A stretch of 41,742 nt of DNA. Origin: an uncultured Prevotellaceae bacterium (GTDB lineage Bacteria > Bacteroidota > Bacteroidia > Bacteroidales > Bacteroidaceae). Shown piece after piece: positions 15,355 through 22,905 of the stretch. The notes below the pieces were generated by a model. That model ran no database searches and was not told the DNA's origin. It saw nothing but the letters and a program-made list of their open reading frames with translations. The position numbers were made by a program, and so were the translations under genes. Each line of letters opens with the position of its first letter. Within the stretch, counting starts at the first letter, position 1. Location of the stretch: contig CACYQZ010000018.1 in assembly GCA_902776665.1 (NCBI GenBank), forward strand, positions 1 through 41,742, written 5' to 3'.

Positions 15355-16658
15355 TAAATTGTCATTCTTTTATAACTCCGCCATCCATACACCATAATGA
15401 TAATGAAGCAGATGAGCGGCAGCGCATAGGAAACATTCACAGCGGGATGGCCGAAGACCGTCTGTTGGTCGATGATCATTCCCTGAAGCGGGGGCATCAA
15501 GGCACCGCCGACGATGGCCATCACGAGGAAGGCTGCACCGAGCGAGGTGTCTTGCGAATCGACGTTTTCAAGGGCGATGCCGTAAATTGTCGGGAACATC
15601 AGCGACATAAAGAAACTGATGCCGACAAGGCAATACAGACCGACCATTCCGACAATGGAAATAGCTCCAATCGTACACACGGCGGCTCCGATGGCGAACA
15701 CCGACAGCAGCACGCGCGTGTTCACATAGCGCATCAAAAAGGTCGAAATGAAGCGGCTACACAGGAACAGCGACATCGCGACAATGTTGTACATCTGCGC
15801 CGTGGCCTTGTTGATGCCGAGGTGGTCGGCATACTGGATGATGAAGGTCCAGACCATGATTTGCGCAGCGACGTAGAACATCTGCGCCACCACGCCCTCG
15901 CGATAAATGCGGTTGTGCCAGAGGTTCGAGAGGGTTTGGCCGGTCGTGTGGACATTGCCGAGGGCTTTTTGCTCCTCGCTCTGCGTCTGCGGCATTTTTG
16001 TCAGCGCGATAATCACGAAAATTGCCACAACGACGAGTCCGATGGCCACGTAGGGATTGCGAATCACGGCCAAGTCGTGCAGTCGAATCGAGGCTTTCTC
16101 GGCTTCGGAAAGTGTTCCGAAAATGATTTGTCCGGCGGCATCACGACGGTCGGACAGCAGGTTCGGCAGCACCACAAACGACGCGACGGCCATTCCCGAC
16201 AGCGAACCCATCGGGTTGAAGGCTTGCGCGAGGTTCAATCGGCGCGTCGAGGTCTCTTTCGAACCGAGCGAAAGGATAAACGGATTGGCTGTCGTTTCCA
16301 AAAAGGCGAGTCCGAAGGTCAGGATGTAGAGCGACAGGCAGAAGAACATAAAACTCTGCTGTGCGGCTGCCGGAATGAACAAGAATGCGCCGATGGCGTA
16401 GAGTGCCAAACCGAGCAGAATGCCCTTTTTATAACTGAATTTTCGGATAAACAACGCCGCCGGAATGGCCATCGTGGCGTAGCCGCCGTAGAAAGCGAAC
16501 TGCACCATCGAGGCCTTCGTCGCGGAAATTTCCATCACCGTCTGAAACGCTGCCACCATCGGGTTGGTGATGTCGTTGGCGAAGCCCCAGAGCGCAAACA
16601 GCGAGGTGATGAGAATGAAGGTGATGAGATATTTCTTCTCAATCAGTTTTGATTTCAT
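15354..16658 (-). CDS. fucP: L-fucose:proton symporter
   Basis: This 434-residue inner-membrane protein of the major facilitator superfamily has about 12 helices. The FucP signature FALWGFANDITNP in helix 1 carries the aspartate equivalent to E. coli Asp46, and FLETTANPF carries the glutamate equivalent to Glu135; both are needed for proton coupling. Length is close to the E. coli protein (438). It lies five bases after fucI and overlaps the next gene by one base, so the operon is tight. It imports L-fucose released from host glycans. Confidence 0.93.
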   Translation of the reverse strand: MKSKLIEKKYLITFILITSLFALWGFANDITNPMVAAFQTVMEISATKASMVQFAFYGGYATMAIPAALFIRKFSYKKGILLGLALYAIGAFLFIPAAAQQSFMFFCLSLYILTFGLAFLETTANPFILSLGSKETSTRRLNLAQAFNPMGSLSGMAVASFVVLPNLLSDRRDAAGQIIFGTLSEAEKASIRLHDLAVIRNPYVAIGLVVVAIFVIIALTKMPQTQSEEQKALGNVHTTGQTLSNLWHNRIYREGVVAQMFYVAAQIMVWTFIIQYADHLGINKATAQMYNIVAMSLFLCSRFISTFLMRYVNTRVLLSVFAIGAAVCTIGAISIVGMVGLYCLVGISFFMSLMFPTIYGIALENVDSQDTSLGAAFLVMAIVGGALMPPLQGMIIDQQTVFGHPAVNVSYALPLICFIIIMVYGWRSYKRMTI

Positions 16659-16663
16659 ATTTT

Positions 16664-18442
16664 TTACTTATAAATCGGTCCAAAATTCTCGCAGGCACGA
16701 TAATCTGCGCCCTCCTTGTCCATTCCAAACGCATTCCACGCCGCCGGACGGAATACGTCCTTGTCGGCGATGTTGTGCATACATACGGGAATACGCAGAA
16801 TCGAACAGAGCGTCAGCACGTCGGCACCAATGTGGCCGTAGGCAATGGCACCGTGGTTCGCACCCCAGCAGTTCATCACCGAATAAACGTCCTTGAAGCA
16901 GTCTTTCGTCGCGTCGAGGCGCGGCACAAACCACGTCGTAGGCCACGTTTTATCGGTTCTGCGATTCAGAATGTCGTGGATTTCGGGGTCGAGATCAACG
17001 CTCCAACCCTCGGCCATCTGCAACACGGGGCCAAGCCCTTTCACACGGTTCAGACGCATCATCGTCATCGGCATTCCGCCGCGTGTCAGGAAGTTCGACG
17101 AGAAACCACCGCCACGGAAATAGTCGCGGTCGGCAGGATACCACGTCGTGGCCTTCAAACAAGCCTCCACGTCTTCCTGCGTCATCTCCCAATGATGCTT
17201 CATCACGGAATTTCCGTCCTTGTCGCTCATCGCACCCGTCGCGTCGAGCGTCGTCGCACCACTGTTAATCAAATGGATGAAACCGCCTGCGGCCATACCC
17301 TCGGGCTTCTTGCCAGACACGCGCTCCACCGCCTCGGGACTCCAATAAGTGCGGATGTCAGAGAACATCACACCGCGATTCGTCAGCAAGTGGCCGAAGA
17401 GCATCGAAACGCCGTTCAGCGCGTCGTTTTCGGTCGCCAAAACCTCGGCTTCGCGAATGCCGTTCCAGTCGAACGACGTACACATCAGCGACTCGGGGAA
17501 GTCGAAATTCGGCCAGTGGTCGGTCCACTGACGCTGTCCCTGCACACCTGCCAACAGCGCATTGTGGCCCAGAGCCTCTTCCTTGAAGCCGATTTCCTTC
17601 AACTTCGGATTTCCGTGCATCAAATCGCGGATAATCAGCATATTTTTCACCGTGAAATCCCAGTCGGCATCTTTTTCCTCGCGGGTTTTGGCCTTGCCCT
17701 TCTCCACGTTGTAGTCGCGACCTTCGTTGGGCATACAATATTTCTTTGCCCACGCCATCGCCTTCTCGTATTCGTCCTTGTCGTAGATTTCCAACTCGAC
17801 GCGACGCAGAATTTCGACCAAATCGGCATATTCCGTGCGCATTCCGAGGTAGTCTTGGAAGAAATCGGCATCGACAATCGAGCCGGCGATGCCCATACAG
17901 GTGTTTCCGAGGCTCAGATACGACTTTCCGCGCATCACCGCCACAGCCTGCGCTGCACGGGCGAAGCGAAGAATTTTCTCGGCGACATCTTCAGGAATCG
18001 AGTTGTCGTCGAGGTCTTGCACGTCGTGACCATAGATGCCGAACGCGGGCAAACCCTTTTGTGCATGGGCAGCGAGCACGGCAGCCAGATAAACTGCTCC
18101 CGGGCGCTCCGTTCCGTTGAAGCCCCACACCGCCTTCGGATAGTGCGGATTCATATCCATCGTTTCCGAGCCGTAGCACCAGCACGACGTCACCGTAATC
18201 GTCGAGCCGACACCCTCGCGCTCGAACTTCTCGGCACAGGCGGCACTCTCGGCCACGCGACCAATCGTCGTGTCGGCAATCACACACTCCACAGGACTTC
18301 CGTCGCCGTTGCGAACATTGCTTTCAATCAGGTTTTTCACTGCCTTGGCCAAAGCCATGGTCTTGTCTTCCAAACTCTCGCGCACACCGCCTTGACGACC
18401 GTCGATGGTCGGGCGAATGCCAATTTTCGGGTACTTGTTCAT
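16664..18442 (-). CDS. fucI: L-fucose isomerase
   Basis: This 592-residue cytoplasmic enzyme converts L-fucose to L-fuculose with Mn2+. It can be matched along its whole length to E. coli FucI (591). The metal and catalytic residues corresponding to Glu337, Asp361 and His528 are visible in [21 protein letters not shown] and GANHGA. Other hallmarks are [19 protein letters not shown] at the N-terminus and [11 protein letters not shown] near the end. It is the first gene of the operon fucI-fucP-phosphatase-mutarotase. The kinase (fucK) and aldolase (fucA) are not in this window. A good promoter lies 36 bases upstream. Confidence 0.96.
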   Translation of the reverse strand: MNKYPKIGIRPTIDGRQGGVRESLEDKTMALAKAVKNLIESNVRNGDGSPVECVIADTTIGRVAESAACAEKFEREGVGSTITVTSCWCYGSETMDMNPHYPKAVWGFNGTERPGAVYLAAVLAAHAQKGLPAFGIYGHDVQDLDDNSIPEDVAEKILRFARAAQAVAVMRGKSYLSLGNTCMGIAGSIVDADFFQDYLGMRTEYADLVEILRRVELEIYDKDEYEKAMAWAKKYCMPNEGRDYNVEKGKAKTREEKDADWDFTVKNMLIIRDLMHGNPKLKEIGFKEEALGHNALLAGVQGQRQWTDHWPNFDFPESLMCTSFDWNGIREAEVLATENDALNGVSMLFGHLLTNRGVMFSDIRTYWSPEAVERVSGKKPEGMAAGGFIHLINSGATTLDATGAMSDKDGNSVMKHHWEMTQEDVEACLKATTWYPADRDYFRGGGFSSNFLTRGGMPMTMMRLNRVKGLGPVLQMAEGWSVDLDPEIHDILNRRTDKTWPTTWFVPRLDATKDCFKDVYSVMNCWGANHGAIAYGHIGADVLTLCSILRIPVCMHNIADKDVFRPAAWNAFGMDKEGADYRACENFGPIYK

Positions 18443-18477
18443 ATTCTTCTTATTTTAGGTTTTCATAAATCCATCGG

Positions 18478-18509
18478 CAAAGTTACAAAAAATTGCGAAT
18501 ACTTGCAAA
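18478..18509 (-). promoter_or_regulatory. Promoter of the fucose operon
   Basis: Minus strand TTTG (18506-18509), 20-base spacer, TAACTTTG (18478-18485). This is a near-ideal match to the Bacteroides consensus. The leader before the fucI start at 18442 would be about 30 bases. Confidence 0.7.
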
Positions 18510-18537
18510 TGATTATTTGTTTTTCGCAGACAAAAAT

Positions 18538-18568
18538 TTTGCAATTCAGCAGAAAATCGCTACCTTTG
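18538..18568 (+). promoter_or_regulatory. Promoter of the DjlA-like gene
   Basis: TTTG (18538-18541), 19-base spacer, TACCTTTG (18561-18568). It is back to back with the fucI promoter, with about 28 bases between their -33 elements. The leader to the ATG at 18607 is about 30 bases. Confidence 0.7.
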
Positions 18569-18588
18569 CATCAACATACACAAAAATT

Positions 18589-18610
18589 GTCAAATCGTAA
18601 ATTGAAATGG
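18589..18610 (+). repeat. Leader element shared with the aryl-CoA ligase gene, copy 2
   Basis: Matches 4465-4486 with one mismatch in 22 bases and runs into the start codon at 18607. Confidence 0.65.
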
Positions 18611-19413
18611 CATTCGCAAAATGGATAGGCGCCTTTTTAGGCTTCATTACGACTGGCTCGCCTCTCGGCGCACTGGCCGGATATGCGCTCGGCTCGCTTT
18701 TTGAGTCGGGGCTCGACTCGTTCAGCGAGTCCGGCAACTACAACAACCGTGAATACGACGACAACGACGCTTACCGCCGTTATCAGGAATACCAACAGCA
18801 GGGACAGCGCAACTCGTTCCTGTTCTCGCTGCTCGTGCTCGCGGCCTACATCATCCGCGCCGACGACAAGGTGATGCACTCGGAAATGAACGTTCTGCGC
18901 ACGTTTTTGCAACAGAATTTCGGCCAACAGGCGGTTTCGCAGGGCGAGGACATCGTCAAAAAACTGTTTGAACGGCAAAAGCAGGAGGGCTACGGCTACC
19001 GCACGACGATTCGTAGCGCCTGTCAGCAAATCGCGATGAATATGGACTATTCGCAGCGGCTGCAACTCGTGAGTTTCCTCGTGATGATTGCGCAGGCCGA
19101 CGGCTCGGTGGTCGATGCCGAAATTGCAGCCTTGCGCGATGTGGCGGCGAATCTCGGTGTTTCCGCGGCTGACATCGAGTCGATGCTGAACCTGCGCTCG
19201 TCGAAAGACGACCTCGCAGCGGCTTATAAAGTGTTGGGAATCAGCCCATCGGCCACCGACGACGAGGTGAAGGCCGCCTATCGCCAGATGGCTCTGAAGC
19301 ACCATCCCGACCGCGTTTCTACGCTTGGCGACGACGTGAAACGTGCTGCCGAAAAGAAATTCAAGGAAATCAACGATGCCAAAGAAAAAATCTACAAGGC
19401 TCGTGGCTTGTAG
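18607..19413 (+). CDS. DjlA-like co-chaperone (TerB and J domains)
   Basis: The 268-residue protein starts with a hydrophobic glycine-rich segment (residues about 5-35, GAFLGFITTGSPLGALAG) that probably anchors it in the membrane. A TerB-like helical domain spans about 65-190 (AAYIIRADDKVMHSEMNVLR, and MIAQADGSVVDAEIAALRD with the repeated acidic pattern). A J domain fills the C-terminus (about 205-268), with the HPD motif in LKHHPDRVSTLGDD. The J domain would stimulate ATPase activity of DnaK. The order anchor-TerB-J is that of DjlA. It is monocistronic between its own promoter and a terminator overlapping the stop codon. Confidence 0.88.
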   Translation: MAFAKWIGAFLGFITTGSPLGALAGYALGSLFESGLDSFSESGNYNNREYDDNDAYRRYQEYQQQGQRNSFLFSLLVLAAYIIRADDKVMHSEMNVLRTFLQQNFGQQAVSQGEDIVKKLFERQKQEGYGYRTTIRSACQQIAMNMDYSQRLQLVSFLVMIAQADGSVVDAEIAALRDVAANLGVSAADIESMLNLRSSKDDLAAAYKVLGISPSATDDEVKAAYRQMALKHHPDRVSTLGDDVKRAAEKKFKEINDAKEKIYKARGL

Positions 19414-19418
19414 ATTTT
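19387..19418. terminator. Terminator overlapping the DjlA-like stop codon
   Basis: A 12-base perfect inverted repeat (19387-19398 with 19407-19418; core TCTACAAG/CTTGTAGA) has an 8-base loop and ends in TTTT. The stop codon TAG (19411-19413) is in the descending arm. The left arm is preceded by A residues, so it can also serve the converging rubredoxin transcript. Confidence 0.8.
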
Positions 19419-19437
19419 CAAGAATGCTCAGGAATCC

Positions 19438-19599
19438 TTATTCCGCAGCACTAAATTCGTCTTTTCCAACACCGCAGAGGGGGCAAACCCAATCTTCGGG
19501 AAGGTCTTCAAATGCTGTTCCGGCAGGAATGCCGTTTTCGGGGTCGCCCACTGCAGGGTCGTACTCGTAGGCGCAAACGTCGCAAATGTACTTTTTCAT
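19438..19599 (-). CDS. Rubredoxin
   Basis: The 53-residue protein begins [19 protein letters not shown] and has the two iron-binding pairs, CDVC (Cys6, Cys9) and CPLC (Cys39, Cys42), around the typical [16 protein letters not shown] segment. It binds one iron with four cysteines and carries single electrons in the cytoplasm, usually for oxygen or peroxide detoxification in anaerobes. The gene is small enough to be missed by length cut-offs. It lies 36 bases downstream of the nuclease gene on the same strand and may be its last co-transcribed member. The partner reductase is not in the window. Confidence 0.95.
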   Translation of the reverse strand: MKKYICDVCAYEYDPAVGDPENGIPAGTAFEDLPEDWVCPLCGVGKDEFSAAE

Positions 19600-19635
19600 T
19601 TTTTCCTTGTATTAAAAATTTGACAAAATTGTTAT

Positions 19636-20565
19636 TTACTTCAGATTCCAAGCCCTGATGATGCTTTCTTTCGGAAGCGTCTCAACAGCACTTTCGATGT
19701 TGTCGGGCAGATTGCAGAAGAAATCGATGCCCGTGAACCGCTCCAGTTCGCGAATGGAAACCACGTAGGGTTTCAAGTCTGACGACATGTTCGACTGATG
19801 CTGAATCCAAAAACCAAGGGCCTTGTAGCCACCGTTGAGCGCGTCTTTGTTCTTGCAAAGAACGGCCATGAAGAAATATTTGGGCACGGGAATACGATTG
19901 CGACCCGAACCGATGGTTTTGATAATGTGGTCGGCCTTGTCGATGGTGCCACCTTTCGCAATGTAGAGCGTGTCGCGGAAATTGTTGTTGTTCCACGTGC
20001 GAACCTGCTTCTCCATTTCCGCCCAGATAAACGCATTGAAATTGTTCGACTGCGGCTGCATGTTCGTCATGTAGAACGTCTGCGTGTTGGCCTGAGCGTT
20101 GTAGGAATAGGCGCGGTCGGCAGAGGGGAAAATATGGCCGTGGTCGTAGCCCGTGTTCCAATAGGGGTCGGCCGTGAAATGGAAATCACGGGGCAGATTC
20201 GGGTCGTTGGGATATTCGGTGAAGTCCTCACGGCTGGTGTCGCGAGGCTTGCGGTCGGTTCGGCTACTGCTGTTGCCCGGATGCATCTGATAGCACGACC
20301 AGCGCTGCGAACGCAACGAGCCACCGTCATTCGACCAGTCCCAACCTTCAGGACGAAGATTTGTATCCCATTCCACGCAATAGTTCACGCCGAACGACGC
20401 GTTGTGGATGAGCACAATGTTGTTAGTCCCGCCTTTGAGCCGTGGAAATTCCAGTCGGCCATAGACGGGGTTGAGTGCCGTATTGTTACAATTAGAATTT
20501 ACCGATGACTTTTCTTCAGAGCCATCGTTAAATTCAACATCGTTGCCGCATGACGCGAGCAACAT
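19636..20565 (-). CDS. DNA/RNA non-specific endonuclease lipoprotein (NUC family)
   Basis: From ATG 20565 the protein has 309 residues. The NUC domain (about 50-300) shows the active site YDHGHIFPSADRAYS, a variant of the usual DRGH with His in place of Arg, and TNMQPQSNNFNAFIWAEME, which supplies the metal-binding Asn and Glu. Such enzymes cut single- and double-stranded DNA and RNA with Mg2+. A lipobox LLASC occurs right at the start, but the ATG leaves only five residues before the cysteine. In the same frame upstream lies IKKLLFLLTAA, the missing signal peptide, with no ATG, GTG or TTG; the codon before KK is ATC (20598-20596). True translation may begin there. Likely surface or periplasmic and able to digest environmental nucleic acids. 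It follows rpmE2 closely. Confidence 0.85.
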   Translation of the reverse strand: MLLASCGNDVEFNDGSEEKSSVNSNCNNTALNPVYGRLEFPRLKGGTNNIVLIHNASFGVNYCVEWDTNLRPEGWDWSNDGGSLRSQRWSCYQMHPGNSSSRTDRKPRDTSREDFTEYPNDPNLPRDFHFTADPYWNTGYDHGHIFPSADRAYSYNAQANTQTFYMTNMQPQSNNFNAFIWAEMEKQVRTWNNNNFRDTLYIAKGGTIDKADHIIKTIGSGRNRIPVPKYFFMAVLCKNKDALNGGYKALGFWIQHQSNMSSDLKPYVVSIRELERFTGIDFFCNLPDNIESAVETLPKESIIRAWNLK

Positions 20566-20616
20566 TGCCGCCGTCAGCAGGAAAAGTAGCTTTTTGATAA
20601 GCGTTGGTTTGTTCGT

Positions 20617-20868
20617 TTACTTTTTGATCTTACCGTAGCGGTTCATGAAGCGATCGACGCGACCGGCGGTATCGACGAGCGTGCTCTTACCCGTGTAGAA
20701 GGGGTGCGAGGTGTTCGAGATTTCAACCTTTACCACGGGGTAGGTTTCGCCTTCGAACTCGATGGTGTCGTTGGTCTTTGCGGTCGATTTCGTGAGGAAC
20801 ATATCGCCGTTCGACATGTCGCGGAAGACGACGGGGCGATAGTTTTCGGGATGGATTCCTTGTTTCAT
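20617..20868 (-). CDS. rpmE2: 50S ribosomal protein L31, type B
   Basis: This 83-residue protein has the type B hallmarks: [15 protein letters not shown] start, [15 protein letters not shown], and [11 protein letters not shown] near the end. It lacks the CxxC zinc ligands of the zinc-binding L31 form, so it is the zinc-independent variant. In many bacteria this variant is induced under zinc shortage or shares duty with the type A protein. An inverted repeat around its promoter fits regulated expression. The nuclease frame continues directly after the stop codon in the same phase. Confidence 0.95.
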   Translation of the reverse strand: MKQGIHPENYRPVVFRDMSNGDMFLTKSTAKTNDTIEFEGETYPVVKVEISNTSHPFYTGKSTLVDTAGRVDRFMNRYGKIKK

Positions 20869-20933
20869 TTTCTTCTTTATTTTAATTGTTATAATTCCGT
20901 TGCAAGTGAGGCTTTTTTCGGCCTTTACGCTTA

Positions 20934-20973
20934 GCAGGGTGCAAAATTACAAAGAATTCTGCACCCTGCCAAA
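20934..20973 (-). promoter_or_regulatory. rpmE2 promoter with an operator-like inverted repeat
   Basis: Minus strand TTTG (20970-20973), 20-base spacer, TAATTTTG (20942-20949). The 10-base arms GCAGGGTGCA (20934-20943) and TGCACCCTGC (20960-20969) form a perfect inverted repeat straddling the -7 element. The arms sit around the promoter rather than wholly in the transcript, so a repressor site is more likely than an RNA hairpin. The regulator is unknown. Confidence 0.6.
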
Positions 20974-21039
20974 TATTTTAAGAATTATTTTCTAATTTAT
21001 GCGATTTATATGTATTCTCGCACGCATAACAATCCTGCC

Positions 21040-22860
21040 TTACTCGAATTCGACGGTGAGTTTTTCCATTCGGACCTGTCCGTTGTTCGCGTGGAGGACT
21101 ACCTTGGTGGCAGAACCTTTCCAAGTCACGGTCAAAGCCGACTTGTCGCAGGTCGCGGAAGCGCCACCTTCAAGTCCCGACATATCGAAGCAATAGGAAG
21201 TCGTACCAGCATTCGGAGCGCAGCCAATGATAATCTTCTTAATCTTCTTCCCATCCGTTGTAGCGATGCTAAGGGCAGAGTTCTTATACACGCGCACATG
21301 GTTCTCATTCGGTGCAATCAAGGTCGAAGAGGATGTGTGCTTGTAGTAACCAATGTTCAACCCCTGCGCCGTAGTACCGAAGCCAACGCCGTAAGTACCG
21401 TCAGTCGCCGCTGCCCAACTCTGAGCACCGGAATTTGTGGCAAATGAAACGGAATTTCCGCCCGAGCTGTCACCGCCACCACCTTCTGAACCGCCGCCAC
21501 TGGACGATTTCAGCGAGTACAGGTAAGCTTCGCCAGCCACCGTTTCAGGTGTATTGCCGCGATAGTTCATCAGTTTACCATAGACGACGACCTCGTCGCC
21601 TACTTTAATATCGACTTTCTCGCCAGTATATTCATTATACTTGGTGTTGTCGAGATACAGAATGCGGAAGCAGTAGAATTCATCGGTCTGCGAACCGTCT
21701 TCAGAAATGTAGAACGAAGCGTTGCCATAAGTTCCGCCACCAGTGTATGTGCCGTTGTTGGCAATTTTGGAAATTTTGCCTTTCACATAGACATCGCCAG
21801 TCTTTTCGTACTCGGTGTTGCTCGTCCAAGTCAAATCTTTCACGGCATTGGCTGCTGCCACGGCGTTGAACGGATTAGCCTTCGAGCCATCACCCTTTGC
21901 TTCGCCAGAGCCACCGCTACCTCCGCCACCAGAGCCGCTATCGGTTGCGCCATTGAGCGAATAGAGATATGCTTCGCCAGCCACCGTTTCAGGCGTATTG
22001 CCACGATAGTTCATCAGTTTTCCACAGATGATGACTTCGTCGCCTACCTTGATGTCGGTCTGACCCGATTCGAATTTCTTATTTCCAAGGTAGAGCACAC
22101 GGAAGCAGTAGAATTCTCCATTTTCCGAACCGTCTTCAGAGATGTAGAAAGAAGCGTTGCCATAAGTACCGCCTTCAGTGAAAGTGCCGTTGGTGGCAAT
22201 CTTGGAAATCTTACCTTTCACATAGACCTCACCGGTCTTCTCGTATTCGGTGTTGCTTGTCCAAGTCAAGTTCTTCACAGCATTAGCGGCTGCCACCGAG
22301 TTAAACGGGTCGTCGAGCGTACCACTACCCTTTCCTTCGCCAGCATCGCCACCGCCACCACCTTCAGTCACGCCATTGAGCGAATAGAGGAAGGCTTTGC
22401 TCTGCACGGTTTCGGGCGTGGTGCCTTTGTAGTTCACCACTTTGCCGCAGATGATAACCTCGTCGCCTTTGGCGAGCGTGGTGCCGCTGGTGTATTTCTT
22501 GTTGCCGAGGTAGAGCGCACGATAAACATAGAACTGCTTGGCGCTGGTGCCGTCGTCGGAAATGTAGAACACGGCGTTGCCGAACTGCGGTTCCGACTCG
22601 TTGTAGTTGGTGTTTACCGACACGACTTTACCCTTGATATAGACATCTTGGGGGGACTCGGCATCGACAGCAAGGCCATTGACGTAGTCGAGCGCGGCTG
22701 CCACGTTGTACGGGTCTTCGAGCGTGCCACTTCCGGTGGGCTCAATGACAACCGGATCTTCGTTGCCCGGAAGGGCGTAAGGTGCGGGAACGTCCTCGCA
22801 ACTGGTGAATGTCATAGCCGAAATGGCCAGAGCAAACATGGAATAAATGAACTTTTTCAT
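21040..22860 (-). CDS. Lipoprotein with three tandem OB-fold-like modules
   Basis: From ATG 22860 the protein has 606 residues, with a lipoprotein signal peptide ending FTSC (an alternative start at 22890 adds ten residues, mostly Asn and Lys). Three modules of about 125 residues follow, each starting with a GSGTLEDPYNVAAA-like motif, then VYIKGKV or VYVKGKISKI, FYISEDG, a YLGNKK segment, KGDEVIICGK and a conserved PETV then AYLYSL end. The pattern of strands and the KGK/GDEV motifs suggest an OB fold, as in nucleic-acid or oligomer binding domains. Gly/Ser-rich linkers separate modules. Modules 2 and 3 are nearly identical. The last 120 residues form a different beta-rich domain ending LTVEFE. 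It is the third gene of the TonB-receptor/DUF5689 operon. Function unproven. Confidence 0.75.
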   Translation of the reverse strand: MKKFIYSMFALAISAMTFTSCEDVPAPYALPGNEDPVVIEPTGSGTLEDPYNVAAALDYVNGLAVDAESPQDVYIKGKVVSVNTNYNESEPQFGNAVFYISDDGTSAKQFYVYRALYLGNKKYTSGTTLAKGDEVIICGKVVNYKGTTPETVQSKAFLYSLNGVTEGGGGGDAGEGKGSGTLDDPFNSVAAANAVKNLTWTSNTEYEKTGEVYVKGKISKIATNGTFTEGGTYGNASFYISEDGSENGEFYCFRVLYLGNKKFESGQTDIKVGDEVIICGKLMNYRGNTPETVAGEAYLYSLNGATDSGSGGGGSGGSGEAKGDGSKANPFNAVAAANAVKDLTWTSNTEYEKTGDVYVKGKISKIANNGTYTGGGTYGNASFYISEDGSQTDEFYCFRILYLDNTKYNEYTGEKVDIKVGDEVVVYGKLMNYRGNTPETVAGEAYLYSLKSSSGGGSEGGGGDSSGGNSVSFATNSGAQSWAAATDGTYGVGFGTTAQGLNIGYYKHTSSSTLIAPNENHVRVYKNSALSIATTDGKKIKKIIIGCAPNAGTTSYCFDMSGLEGGASATCDKSALTVTWKGSATKVVLHANNGQVRMEKLTVEFE

Positions 22861-22905
22861 ATTGTTATTCTTTTTTATATTATTGTTCAATTTTTTCTTA
22901 ACTCC

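Noticed and set aside
15447-16652. 401-codon plus-strand frame antisense to fucP
   Set aside because: Hydrophilic mirror of a membrane protein gene; no domain seen.
16649-18628. 659-codon plus-strand frame antisense to fucI
   Set aside because: It is a codon-mirror shadow of fucI; the translation is rich in His and Arg and has no family motifs.
19636-20868. L31-nuclease fusion by stop-codon readthrough
   Set aside because: The shared frame has a one-in-three chance and no readthrough signal is visible; listed only as a minor option for the missing start codon.
20870-20935. Riboswitch or attenuator in the rpmE2 leader
   Set aside because: Only a weak 4-bp stem (AGGC/GCCT) is visible in the leader; the strong inverted repeat straddles the promoter instead.
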